A DNA stretch of 41,470 bases. Source: Verrucomicrobiota bacterium (GTDB lineage Bacteria > Verrucomicrobiota > Verrucomicrobiia > Chthoniobacterales > UBA10450). Where the stretch lies: positions 37,057 to 78,526 of the forward strand of contig QHPX01000146.1 in assembly GCA_003219195.1 (NCBI GenBank), given 5' to 3'. The first letter of the stretch is position 1. Each line of letters opens with the position of its first letter. The notes beneath the pieces are model-generated. The model did no database searches. It was not told the DNA's origin and was given only the letters and a program-made list of their open reading frames with translations. Below are positions 20,629 through 28,368 of the stretch, in pieces. The translations under genes were made by a program, and so were the position numbers.

Positions 20629-20643
20629 CTACAAAACAGGCAC

Positions 20644-20925
20644 GGACACACCCATTCGACTTCGCTCCGGGCAAGTTCTCCGAGGTGTCCCATTTGTTCG
20701 TCGGCTCGACCGAGTGATTTGTTCGCTCCCGCTCACTCACCCTTTCGGGCTTCCCGTCCATGTCGCAGCCTCCCCGCCTCAGGCGGGCTCCATTGTCCTC
20801 AAACGCTTGATTATTTGTCTTCGGCGCTTGGGGCAACCGCCGCTGCAACCGCCTGGGGTTCTGACGATCTCGGCGAAAATGCGAAGACGTCCGACGAAGA
20901 AATGGGACACCTCGGAGATGTGTCC
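20644..20925. repeat. Nested inverted-repeat (MITE-like) element in a 425-bp gap
   Basis: ctccgaggtgtcccat (20678-20693) returns as a perfect inverted copy at 20902-20917. The match extends to 27 nt with one mismatch on the inner side (20678-20704 against 20891-20917). An outer pair, ggacaca/tgtgtcc, lies at 20644-20650 and 20919-20925. The inside has no convincing gene. Apart from this element the gap 20629-21055 shows nothing recognisable. Confidence 0.7.
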
Positions 20926-21055
20926 CTACCTGTTTAAGATTCGGCGCGCGGGGACAAGCGCCGCCACACCCCTCCACGCTGCCCCTTTAAAATGGTCAAA
21001 AATAAATCTTGACGTTTTCCCGCAGACCTATTAACAAGGCTGCCCACGCACCTCT

Positions 21056-21817
21056 ATGAAACCAAAAACCTCCTCTGCATTTACCCTCATCGAATTGCTC
21101 GTCGTGATCGCGATTATCGCGATTCTCGCCAGCCTCGCTCTGCCTGTGTTCAGCTCCGTGCAGGCACGGGCCAAGCAAACCAAGGACATGTCCGATACCA
21201 AACAAATCGTCCTGGCATTGAAACAGTTTGCTATCGACAACAACGGTGTATTCCCATATTACGCACCTAATACGACGTACGCGGCTGCCGCGGCCGCCGG
21301 CACCGCCGCCGCTACCTCCAACGACGCGTTCTGGTGGCTCTTCCCGACCTATACGAGTGATGAAAACATTTTCATCGTCGGAGGCTCCCACTGGTGTACG
21401 TCCACTGCGGACAATAAATTGGACGCGGCAGGAGCCGCTGCCCGAACTGAGACACTGAAGGCGGGCGAAAATGCCTACGCCTACATTACCGCTCTCAATG
21501 ATACTTCGAACTCCGGGTTCCCTTTAGTGTGCGATGCGTTCATTGACCCCCTCGCGTCGCCTTATCAGTACTCCACGGACGGTACTCTACCGGGCGGCGT
21601 GTGGGCGGGTAAGAAAGGCATTGTTGCCTTCGTCGATGGCAGTGCCAAGGTTATGACGTGTGATGATCAACTTGTGGCGGCGAAACCATCGATCTTTCGA
21701 ACCGGATCAGCCGTGGACACGATTTTTAAACCCGCCACCGATGCGGGCGTAACTTGGCTCGGGGCAACCAATATACCCTTGAATCCGGACAAAGGTGGCG
21801 GGTTCCCGTATCCGTAA
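21056..21817 (+). CDS. Type IV pilin-like / type II secretion pseudopilin protein
   Basis: 253 residues. The start has the prepilin signature: a short basic leader, then A-FTLIELLVVIAIIAILASLALPVF, where cleavage precedes Phe9 and Glu13 is the conserved fifth residue of the mature protein. A hydrophobic assembly helix and helical spine (QIVLALKQFAIDNNGVFP) follow, then a globular part ending in DPLASPYQYST, GIVAFVDGSAKVM and GGGFPYP. Planctomycetes and Verrucomicrobiota carry many such proteins with N-terminal methylation domains. No assembly genes are adjacent, so the system it joins (type II secretion, pilus or pseudopilus) is unknown. It has its own terminator. Confidence 0.9.
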   Translation: MKPKTSSAFTLIELLVVIAIIAILASLALPVFSSVQARAKQTKDMSDTKQIVLALKQFAIDNNGVFPYYAPNTTYAAAAAAGTAAATSNDAFWWLFPTYTSDENIFIVGGSHWCTSTADNKLDAAGAAARTETLKAGENAYAYITALNDTSNSGFPLVCDAFIDPLASPYQYSTDGTLPGGVWAGKKGIVAFVDGSAKVMTCDDQLVAAKPSIFRTGSAVDTIFKPATDAGVTWLGATNIPLNPDKGGGFPYP

Positions 21818-21846
21818 TTCGGAAAAGTTCGGTTTCGTTTAATCTC

Positions 21847-21884
21847 AAACGCCCTGTCTGAAAATCGGACAGGGCGTTTTCTTT
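21847..21884 (+). terminator. Rho-independent terminator of the pilin-like gene
   Basis: There is a 12-bp stem (aaacgccctgtc / gacagggcgttt) with a 9-nt loop, followed by a T-rich stretch, about 30 bp after the stop. Confidence 0.9.
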
Positions 21885-21892
21885 TGGGGAAT

Positions 21893-22050
21893 CGCTGTAG
21901 TGGCAGGCGTGTCGCCTGCGAGATGAATAGGAAATTCAATTGTTGCAGCTGTAGTGGCAGAGCCTGCTCTGAGCGAAGTCGAACAGGCGTGTCGCCTGCG
22001 GGATGAAGCGTCCCTTGCAGCCGACACGGCTGCCTCTACGGGACGCCTTC
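21893..22050. repeat. Cluster of TGTAG-type hairpins
   Basis: Two partly matching copies are present: gctgtagtggcaggcgtgtc with its cctgcgagatgaa end, and gctgtagtggcagagcctgc with a cctgcgggatgaa end. A third hairpin, cagccgacacggctg, follows, then cctctacggg. The stretch is non-coding and lies between the pilin terminator and the small membrane gene. Confidence 0.65.
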
Positions 22051-22067
22051 GCCAAATACGGCGAGAT

Positions 22068-22331
22068 TCATAACCGGTCGCCAGGAGAATCGGAACTCCG
22101 TCGAGCCCGGGGAGCGATAATAACGGGCGCTGAGTGGCCACGCTCGGAGATCGGCTGAGCGATCCACATCCAGTCGAGATTGCCGTTCTTATCCCAGTAC
22201 CAGGCTCCGCCGCCACGTTTCACGATCTCCACGCGCCAATGGTTGTTGGTCGCCGGGATTGTAAGGGCAAATGTGACGGCAGCCGCCAGCATCACCCCGC
22301 AAAGGATTCCAATAAGGAACGGGCATCTCAT
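22068..22331 (-). CDS. Small membrane-anchored protein of unknown function
   Basis: 87 residues. MRCPFLIGILCGVMLAAAVTFA is a single membrane helix or signal anchor. It is followed by LTIPATNNHWRVEIVKRGGG and a Trp-rich stretch (AWYWDKNGNLDWMW). Short proteins with an anchor and a WR-x-E(I/V) plus Trp pattern occur elsewhere in Verrucomicrobiota, from memory. The last 30 residues are Arg/Ser-rich and may run past the conserved part. It has no operon partner. Confidence 0.6.
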   Translation of the reverse strand: MRCPFLIGILCGVMLAAAVTFALTIPATNNHWRVEIVKRGGGAWYWDKNGNLDWMWIAQPISERGHSAPVIIAPRARRSSDSPGDRL

Positions 22332-22501
22332 TTCGATTTTCCTTCGATCCCTCTGTATTCGAAGCTCGCCTTCCAGGCGGCCTTGGCTTTTGCAATTTAA
22401 TGCGAAGCCGATTCGCTGCGGCGAATGAGCGCGGCAGCTTCGGCTAAACCCCGCTGTAATTCAAAAAGAGTTCGTTTCCTTTTAGATCAATTTTTTTGAG
22501 A

Positions 22502-22600
22502 TGTAGCCGTCACCCTGCGGGTGACGCGCACGCTTCGCAACCGTAGCCGCCGCCCTGTGGGCGGCGCAAATCGCTTCGCACAGCGAAGCGGCTGCAACTT
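22502..22600. repeat. TGTAG-type tandem hairpins
   Basis: Three adjacent hairpins lie at the 3' side of xseA: gtcaccctgcgggtgac, gccgccctgtgggcggc and cgcttcgcacagcgaagcg. Each of the first two is preceded by gtagcc. Otherwise the gap 22332-22617 shows no gene. Confidence 0.7.
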
Positions 22601-22617
22601 CGCCGCGGCGGACGTCT

Positions 22618-23892
22618 CTACACCACCTCAGATCTGAATTCGCCGTCCGTGACGCGTGTCCGAATTTTCATGCGTGGCCGGACATCGCGGACCGCTCGGA
22701 TCACATTGCCTTCTGTATCTCTCGTGATGCTATAGCCGCGCTGGAGTGTGCCGTCGGGCCCAAGGACGCGGAGGATGCCTTCTGCTCGCCGAAAGCGTTG
22801 CCGTACATTGTCGATTTCCTGTTTCGTTAGTCGCGCCAGCGATTCCCTCACAACATCGATACGCTGTTGTGCCTCGCGCATCCGTGCCACGAGGTTGCGC
22901 ACCAGTGTCCGCTCCGATAAAAAACGCAGCCGCGTTTTTTGGTGCTCCACAAAATTGCGCAAACATTTATGGAAAGACGCGGCAAGCTCAGCGATTCGTC
23001 TTCGAAGATCGACAATGTCCGGCACAATCAGTTCTGCCGCGGCGCTCGGGGTCGGCGCGCGCAAATCGGCCACGAAATCACAAATTGTGAAATCAATCTC
23101 GTGTCCGATTGCCGAAACAACTGGCACGCTAACATCGACAATCGCTCGCGCGACGATCTCCTCGTTGAATTCCCACAAATCTTCGATGCTGCCGCCGCCG
23201 CGCGCGACCACGATTAGATCGACAGGCAACCAGTTTTCGTTAGGCGTTGCCAGCTCGCGAACTGCGACCGCGATTTCCGCCGCCGCGCCACTACCCTGCA
23301 CCCGCACGGGATTGATCAGGATTTGCAGCCAGGGCGCCCGCCGTCGCAAGACATTCAGCAGGTCGCGAATGGCCGCGCCGCTTGGGGAAGTGACGATCCC
23401 AATTCGGCGCGGAAATCTTGGGAGCGCGCGTTTGCGCGCGGGATCAAAAAGTCCTTCGGCGTCGAGTCTGCGTTTAAGCGCGTCAAACTTCGCTTGCAAC
23501 AACCCCAATCCGCGCGGCTGCAAGATTTGCACGCTGAGCTGGTATTGCCCGCGCGCTTCGAAAACGGAAACGTTGCCGTAAACCTGCACTTGCGTTCCAT
23601 CGACCAGCGCTTGCCGAAGCGGCGCAATGGTATTGCGAAAAATCACGCACGCGATCTGTGCGCGCTGGTCCTTGAGCGTGAAATACTGATGTCCGCTTGG
23701 ATGCAGTTTGTAATTGGAGATTTCGCCCTGCACCCAAACCGCACCGAATCTTGTCTCGAGCGTACCGCGAATTTGTCGCGTCAGTTCTGAGACCGTTAGC
23801 ACTCGAGAGGTTTGTTGGAAGAAATCGGCTGTTACTTGCATTTGAATCCGGGTGGCGCGCGCGTTACCCACAAAATCGCCATGTCGCATCAT
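22618..23892 (-). CDS. xseA: Exodeoxyribonuclease VII large subunit
   Basis: 424 residues from the ATG at 23892, which overlaps the ruvB stop; a start at 23841 ([10 protein letters not shown]) is possible. It is the large subunit of the enzyme that degrades single-stranded DNA to acid-insoluble oligonucleotides. The N-terminal OB-fold is visible ([36 protein letters not shown]). The core has the conserved [61 protein letters not shown] and [10 protein letters not shown]. The C-terminal coiled coil is followed by [17 protein letters not shown]. The small subunit XseB is not in the window. Confidence 0.95.
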   Translation of the reverse strand: MMRHGDFVGNARATRIQMQVTADFFQQTSRVLTVSELTRQIRGTLETRFGAVWVQGEISNYKLHPSGHQYFTLKDQRAQIACVIFRNTIAPLRQALVDGTQVQVYGNVSVFEARGQYQLSVQILQPRGLGLLQAKFDALKRRLDAEGLFDPARKRALPRFPRRIGIVTSPSGAAIRDLLNVLRRRAPWLQILINPVRVQGSGAAAEIAVAVRELATPNENWLPVDLIVVARGGGSIEDLWEFNEEIVARAIVDVSVPVVSAIGHEIDFTICDFVADLRAPTPSAAAELIVPDIVDLRRRIAELAASFHKCLRNFVEHQKTRLRFLSERTLVRNLVARMREAQQRIDVVRESLARLTKQEIDNVRQRFRRAEGILRVLGPDGTLQRGYSITRDTEGNVIRAVRDVRPRMKIRTRVTDGEFRSEVV

Positions 23893-24893
23893 TGGCCAAA
23901 CAGTTCATTCTGCGCGCCGGATGGCGGTTTCAAGCCGAGCTTGCGATACGCATTTGCGGTCGCGACGCGCCCCTGCGGGGTGCGTTTGATGTAACCTTCC
24001 ATTATCAAGTACGGCTCATTCACTTCCTCAAGCGTGCCGGCTTCTTCGCCAATCGCGACCGCGAGCGAATTCAAGCCAACGGGCCCGCCGTTGAACTTGT
24101 GGATCAAAGTTTCGATGATGCGTTTGTCCCATTGATCGAAACCGTCGCGATCGATCTCGAGCATGGTCAAGGCGCGGTCGGCCAGCTCGGCGGTGATTTT
24201 TCCTTCGGCTTTTACCTGGACATAATCGCGCACCCAGCGAAGAAGATTGTTCGCGGTGCGCGGCGTGCCGCGGGCGCGGGCGGCGATTTCGGCGGCGCCG
24301 GCAAGATCGACGTCCACGCCTAACAAACGCGCGCTGCGCATGATGATCTTTTGCATTTCCTCGGCATTGTAATAATCGAGCCGCGCCGTCATGCCGAAGC
24401 GCGAGCGAAGCGGCGCGCTCACCATGCCGGCGCGCGTGGTTGCACCGATGAGTGTAAACTTCGGCAATTGCAAACGTAGACTGCGCGCCTGCGGGCCTTG
24501 ATCGATAATGATGTCGAGCCGGTAATCTTCCATCGCCGGATAGAGATATTCTTCGATTGTTGGTTGGAGGCGATGGATCTCGTCGATGAAAAGCACGTCG
24601 CCTTTTTCCAGACTGGTGAGCAGGCCGGCCAGTTCACCGGCTTTTTCAATGACCGGTCCACTCGTGTTTTTGATGCTCACGCCCATCGCGTTCGCGATGA
24701 TGTAGGCCAACGTGGTTTTGCCAAGGCCGGATGGGCCGCTCAGCAGAATGTGCTCGAGGACGTCATTCCGTTTTTTGGCCGCTTCCACCATCAATTCCAG
24801 ACGCTCGCGCACTTTCACCTGGCCGGTGAATTCGCTGAACATCGGCGGTCGCAGCGAAATTTCGAAAGCGGCATCTGGTTCCGGTGGTTTCAT
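23889..24893 (-). CDS. ruvB: Holliday junction branch migration ATPase RuvB
   Basis: 334 residues, typical. RuvB forms the hexameric motor that works with RuvA on Holliday junctions. The N-terminal block is [13 protein letters not shown]; Walker A is GPSGLGKTT; Walker B is [11 protein letters not shown]. The sensor region is [21 protein letters not shown], followed by [18 protein letters not shown] and the winged-helix DNA-binding end [20 protein letters not shown]. Its stop overlaps the xseA start, so two recombination and repair genes are coupled. ruvA and ruvC are not here. An AAGATCGACA motif ends 5 nt before the ATG. Confidence 0.97.
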   Translation of the reverse strand: MKPPEPDAAFEISLRPPMFSEFTGQVKVRERLELMVEAAKKRNDVLEHILLSGPSGLGKTTLAYIIANAMGVSIKNTSGPVIEKAGELAGLLTSLEKGDVLFIDEIHRLQPTIEEYLYPAMEDYRLDIIIDQGPQARSLRLQLPKFTLIGATTRAGMVSAPLRSRFGMTARLDYYNAEEMQKIIMRSARLLGVDVDLAGAAEIAARARGTPRTANNLLRWVRDYVQVKAEGKITAELADRALTMLEIDRDGFDQWDKRIIETLIHKFNGGPVGLNSLAVAIGEEAGTLEEVNEPYLIMEGYIKRTPQGRVATANAYRKLGLKPPSGAQNELFGQ

Positions 24894-24898
24894 CTCGA

Positions 24899-24908
24899 TG
24901 TCGATCTT
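24899..24908 (-). repeat. AAGATCGACA motif just upstream of ruvB
   Basis: Exact copy in the sense orientation, ending 5 nt before the ruvB ATG. Confidence 0.9.
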
Positions 24909-24917
24909 GTCGATTCC

Positions 24918-24978
24918 GTAGGGAAAGCAGTTTGCTTCCCAAACAAATTAGGCGGGACGCTAACAGCGTCTCCTACAG
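24918..24978. repeat. GTAGGG...CTACAG double-hairpin repeat, copy 1
   Basis: A perfect hairpin, gggaaagcagtttgcttccc, is followed by a second one (gggacgctaacagcgtctc), bounded by gtag and ctac. The same unit occurs at 25507-25571. Confidence 0.8.
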
Positions 24979-25005
24979 TTTTCTGCGCATCAATCATGCA
25001 CGTTG

Positions 25006-25407
25006 CTATTCTAGGTTTTTGGTGAGGACGAGCTCTGTCCCGCGCGGTTTCAAAATATAATCGATCCGATCGAATGCGTTTTTCATCAAGTGCAAGCCGA
25101 GCCCCCCCGGTTCGATCATATCATGGGCGCGGCCCTGCATCTCGTGCGCCGGGCATTGTTCGCCGTAATCGCGCAAGCGCATGCGGATGCATTTGCGCAA
25201 TCCTTCCATCGACAATGCGATCGGTTGATCGTCGCGCAATTGATAAGCGTGGCGAATGATGTTGGTGCAGGCTTCGTCGACGCCGAGCACTATCAGCATC
25301 CGCTCTTTTTCGGAAAACGGATAAGCGTCGAGAAATCCGCGCACAAACTTGCGCATTAAGGCAAGGTTGGCGGTGTGACTGCTAAACTCGATCTTCTTTT
25401 TCTTCAT
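25006..25407 (-). CDS. RsbW-like anti-sigma factor kinase (HATPase_c_2)
   Basis: 133 residues from the ATG at 25407 (MKKKKIEFSS); an in-frame ATG 12 nt upstream is also possible. It is a GHKL ATPase of the anti-sigma / serine-protein kinase family. The N-box is VDEACTNIIRHAY, the G1 region is RDYGEQ (a variant of the usual DxGxG), and the G2 box is PGGLGLHLMKNAFD. Such proteins bind a sigma factor and phosphorylate an antagonist. No sigma factor or STAS antagonist gene is adjacent. The gene is bracketed by two copies of one hairpin repeat. Confidence 0.88.
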   Translation of the reverse strand: MKKKKIEFSSHTANLALMRKFVRGFLDAYPFSEKERMLIVLGVDEACTNIIRHAYQLRDDQPIALSMEGLRKCIRMRLRDYGEQCPAHEMQGRAHDMIEPGGLGLHLMKNAFDRIDYILKPRGTELVLTKNLE

Positions 25408-25506
25408 TCGACCGCACAAGCAAGCTGAACAGACAGGGCGGGCTCATTCAAGTCCGGAGGCAAAAAACGAACGCATCTTAAATCGACAGTTGCCGATGCT
25501 GCAATT

Positions 25507-25571
25507 CTGTAGGGAAAGCAGTTTGCTTCCCGTTTTGAATTTAAGCGGGACGCTGACAGCGTCCCCTCCAG
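25507..25571. repeat. GTAGGG double-hairpin repeat, copy 2
   Basis: Same unit and orientation as 24918-24978, with an identical first hairpin and a slightly different spacer and second hairpin (gggacgctgacagcgtccc). The two copies flank the RsbW-like gene. Confidence 0.8.
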
Positions 25572-25629
25572 AGTAGGTCTTCAGCGAAAGCGATGGACAG
25601 TCGTTGCAACCGGTTGTTCAGTTCTGCAC

Positions 25630-26337
25630 ATGTGGAAAACGTTGGCCGCGCTGCTGCTGATTGTAACGCCGGCGCTGGCGCAGGAACACGCCACTGCTTA
25701 TGAAGCTTTGCGCGTAGTCGGCATGCAGTTGAATCGCGATTTCGTTAATCATGTTATTTCTGTCACGGGCGTGGACGGCACTCCGCAACCGAAGACCTGG
25801 AAAATTCTTCTCGACGATCCACGCGCCCGCGGAGGGGTGCGAGAAATAGAAATAGCGAACGACCGCATTGTGTCCGAACGCACGCCGGTTCGCTCGGTCG
25901 CCGGTTCTACGGAAGGGGCCACCATTAATACCGCGCGCTTAAATCTCGACTCCAACGGCGCCTATGCCGTCGCCAGTCATACCGCCGAAAAATCGAACGC
26001 GCGCTTCGCGATTGTCAGTTACGCGCTGCGCACCGATGAGCAAGGCGATCCTGTCTGGATTGTTACGTTGCAAAATGAATCCGCGCGTCCGGTCGGCACC
26101 ATTTATATCGGGGCGAACCGCGGCGCTGTCACGCGCACCGAGGGAATGTTCGCCGGGGCCAGCATGCAGGAAGTGGAAACCGATCGCGACGCAAAACGAG
26201 ACACGGAAGAGGGAGGCGGCATCATCAGCAGCACCAAGGCGCGGATCAAACAAGCTTTCCGGCGCGGTCAGGACGAAGCGCGAGACATCTTCGAAAGAGT
26301 GCACCGCTCCTTCCAGGATTTCATTAATCGGGACTGA
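25630..26337 (+). CDS. Secreted protein of unknown function
   Basis: 235 residues. The signal peptide MWKTLAALLLIVTPALAQE is followed by a domain with KTWKILLDDPRARGGVREIE and later GDPVWIVTLQNESARPVGTIYIGANRGAVTRTEG, which resembles the paired beta-strand modules of PepSY-like or periplasmic sensor proteins; no firm family can be named. The C-terminal 50 residues are charged and helical (IKQAFRRGQDEARDIFERVHRSFQDF). It is followed after 24 bp by the DUF5996 gene on the same strand. Confidence 0.7.
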   Translation: MWKTLAALLLIVTPALAQEHATAYEALRVVGMQLNRDFVNHVISVTGVDGTPQPKTWKILLDDPRARGGVREIEIANDRIVSERTPVRSVAGSTEGATINTARLNLDSNGAYAVASHTAEKSNARFAIVSYALRTDEQGDPVWIVTLQNESARPVGTIYIGANRGAVTRTEGMFAGASMQEVETDRDAKRDTEEGGGIISSTKARIKQAFRRGQDEARDIFERVHRSFQDFINRD

Positions 26338-26348
26338 TCTGGACCGGC

Positions 26349-26358
26349 AAGATCGACA
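26349..26358 (+). repeat. AAGATCGACA motif upstream of the DUF5996 gene
   Basis: Exact copy, sense orientation, ending 3 nt before the ATG at 26362. Confidence 0.9.
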
Positions 26359-26361
26359 AAG

Positions 26362-27309
26362 ATGATTTCGCCTCAAAACAAAAGTCGCGACCAAATCTGG
26401 CCGGCGCTGCCATTTCTGGAATGGAAAGAGACTTGCGCCACGCTTCACATGTGGACGCAAATCGTGGGCAAGATCCGGCTCGCGCTCACCCCGTGGACGA
26501 ACCATTCCTGGCACGTCACGCTTTACGTCACGGCGCGCGGCCTGACGACTTCGCCGATTCCGCACGGGGCCAGAATATTCGAAATCGAATTCGATTTTAT
26601 CGATCACAAGCTGTCGATCGCGACCGATGATGGCGCGCAGCGCGAAATTCCGCTCCTACCGCGGAGTGTTTCTGAATTTTATCACGCGCTCATGTCGATC
26701 TTGCGTGAGTTGAATCTGCCGGTTGCGATCAACACCATGCCCAATGAGTTACCCGACCCGATTCCGTTCGAGCGCGATGAAATGCACCGCGCTTATGATC
26801 CCGATTACGCAAATCGATTCTGGCGTGTTCTCGTTCAGGCCGATCGCATCTTTAAAGGATTTCGTTCGCGCTTCTGCGGCAAATGCAGCCCAGTGCATTT
26901 TTTCTGGGGCAGTTTCGATCTTGCCGTGACGCGATTCTCCGGTCGCGCCGCGCCTCCGCATCCCGGCGGCATTCCGCACTTGCCCGACTCCATCACGCGC
27001 GAAGCTTATTCGCAGGAAGTAAGCAGTCTCGGTTTCTGGCCAGGCAACGCCGCTGCGCCGCTGCCGCTGTTCTATTCCTATGCATATCCAGAGCCATCGG
27101 GATTTGCGAAAGCAAAAGTGCAACCGGAGGCCGCCTCGTACAACCCAACCATGCACGAATTTATTTTACCGTACGATGCAGTGCGCACCGGAGACTCGCC
27201 GGATGCCGTGCTTCTGGAGTTCGCTCAAAGCACTTATGACGCGGCGTCCATCCTCGGGAAGTGGGAACGGGACGCGCTGAAAGAAGTGAAACCTTCCTTG
27301 CTTTCTTAG
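26362..27309 (+). CDS. DUF5996 family protein
   Basis: 315 residues. It begins near IWPALPFLEWKETCATLHMWTQIVGKIRL and continues TPWTNHSWHVTLYVTARGLTTS, the pattern I associate with the DUF5996 family. Other conserved pieces are DRIFKGFRSRFCGKCSPVHFFWGSFDLAVTRFSGR, PHPGGIPHLPDSITREAYSQE and FYSYAYPEPSGF. There is no signal peptide, so it is cytosolic, and the biochemical role is unknown. The many conserved His and Trp residues suggest a ligand- or metal-binding enzyme. It sits 24 bp upstream of an AraC-type regulator on the same strand. Confidence 0.85.
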   Translation: MISPQNKSRDQIWPALPFLEWKETCATLHMWTQIVGKIRLALTPWTNHSWHVTLYVTARGLTTSPIPHGARIFEIEFDFIDHKLSIATDDGAQREIPLLPRSVSEFYHALMSILRELNLPVAINTMPNELPDPIPFERDEMHRAYDPDYANRFWRVLVQADRIFKGFRSRFCGKCSPVHFFWGSFDLAVTRFSGRAAPPHPGGIPHLPDSITREAYSQEVSSLGFWPGNAAAPLPLFYSYAYPEPSGFAKAKVQPEAASYNPTMHEFILPYDAVRTGDSPDAVLLEFAQSTYDAASILGKWERDALKEVKPSLLS

Positions 27310-27333
27310 CGGCGGCATTTGTAATTAGACGCG

Positions 27334-28278
27334 ATGATTTCAAAGGAAGTAGCGCAAGCCGAACAAGGAGCATGGAGTGAAGTGGCCCCGGGATGGCGTC
27401 AGCTTTACGGCGATTTCGAGCAGCTTGGGGTCAGCATCGAGTGGCATGATTTCCGCATCGCGCAGCCGCTCGACTGGGGACGCAGTTTTCATCGGCGGAG
27501 CCTTGAGTTCTGTTTGAACCTCAACGGTCGGGGCGCGGTCGGCGCTCATGGACGGACGCGGAGCGATTATCACCCTGGGAACTCCGGTTATTACGCCATT
27601 GCGAACGAGCCGGTGCCTGCGTCACGTCAGGCGCACGATCATCATCAGTTTGTCACTCTCGAATTCTCCCGCGAACATTTACAAAAGCAGTTTGTGCAAA
27701 ACGAAGCCGACTTGGAGCCGGAGATTCGACGGGTGATTTTTGGTGATAAAAACGAAAGCGTAGTCGCGCCGGCCCGTCCGATGTCAATTCAACAGCGCGA
27801 TGTCGTGGCCAGTCTGGCCGAGCCACCAGTCGCGAAAGCCGCGCAGATTCTTTGGTACCAAAGCAAGGCACTCGAGTTGATGGCGCATTTTCTCTTTGCG
27901 CCGAAGGACCCGGAATTTTTTTGCATGCGCCAAAAACGCGTTGCGCGTGAACGCGTCGAGCGGGGCAAAGAACTGCTGGCGCGCGATTTGGCGAACCCGC
28001 CCACGCTCGAAGCACTTGGTCAGGAAGTCGGCTGTAGCCCCTTTTATCTCAGCCGGATTTTCTCGCGCGAAGTCGGCCTCACTATTCCCCAATACTTGCG
28101 CAATCTGCGAATGGAACGCGCGGCCGAACTGCTACGGACGGGACGCTACAATGTAACTGAAGCTGCGACGGAAGTCGGTTATTCGAGCCTCAGCCATTTC
28201 AGCAAGGCATTTTGCGAAACCATCGGCTGTTGCCCGGTGCTTTATCCGGCGGCGAAGAACGTCATTCTGGATCGCTGA
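27334..28278 (+). CDS. AraC family transcriptional regulator
   Basis: 314 residues. The C-terminal 100 residues hold the two helix-turn-helix units of the AraC family: LARDLANPPTLEALGQEVGCSPFYLSRIFSREVG and LRTGRYNVTEAATEVGYSSLSHFSKAFCETIGCCP. The N-terminal 200 residues are a cupin-like ligand domain (GYYAIANEPVPASRQAHDHH, QFVTLEFSREHLQ). The effector is unknown. The target could be its own operon with the DUF5996 gene. Confidence 0.9.
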   Translation: MISKEVAQAEQGAWSEVAPGWRQLYGDFEQLGVSIEWHDFRIAQPLDWGRSFHRRSLEFCLNLNGRGAVGAHGRTRSDYHPGNSGYYAIANEPVPASRQAHDHHQFVTLEFSREHLQKQFVQNEADLEPEIRRVIFGDKNESVVAPARPMSIQQRDVVASLAEPPVAKAAQILWYQSKALELMAHFLFAPKDPEFFCMRQKRVARERVERGKELLARDLANPPTLEALGQEVGCSPFYLSRIFSREVGLTIPQYLRNLRMERAAELLRTGRYNVTEAATEVGYSSLSHFSKAFCETIGCCPVLYPAAKNVILDR

Positions 28279-28287
28279 CTGGCGTCG

Positions 28288-28363
28288 CGTTAAAAAGGTT
28301 AGAAGAGTTACATCGTTACAAACGTTACATTTTAACCTTGTAACCTTTTTAACTCTTTTAACG
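28288..28363. repeat. AT-rich inverted repeat upstream of purH
   Basis: Left arm cgttaaaaaggttagaagag and right arm ctcttttaacg are complementary, and aaaaaggtta also pairs with taaccttttt. A repeated cgttac lies in the middle (28314-28326). The arms are modular, so alternative pairings are possible. It lies in the 90-bp gap between the AraC gene and purH and ends 5 nt before the purH ATG. Confidence 0.65.
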
Positions 28364-28368
28364 TCGAG

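Noticed and set aside
20596-20977. Open frames of 113 and 123 codons on both strands after the giant gene
   Set aside because: They lie within the terminator and the nested inverted-repeat element and show no protein-like pattern.
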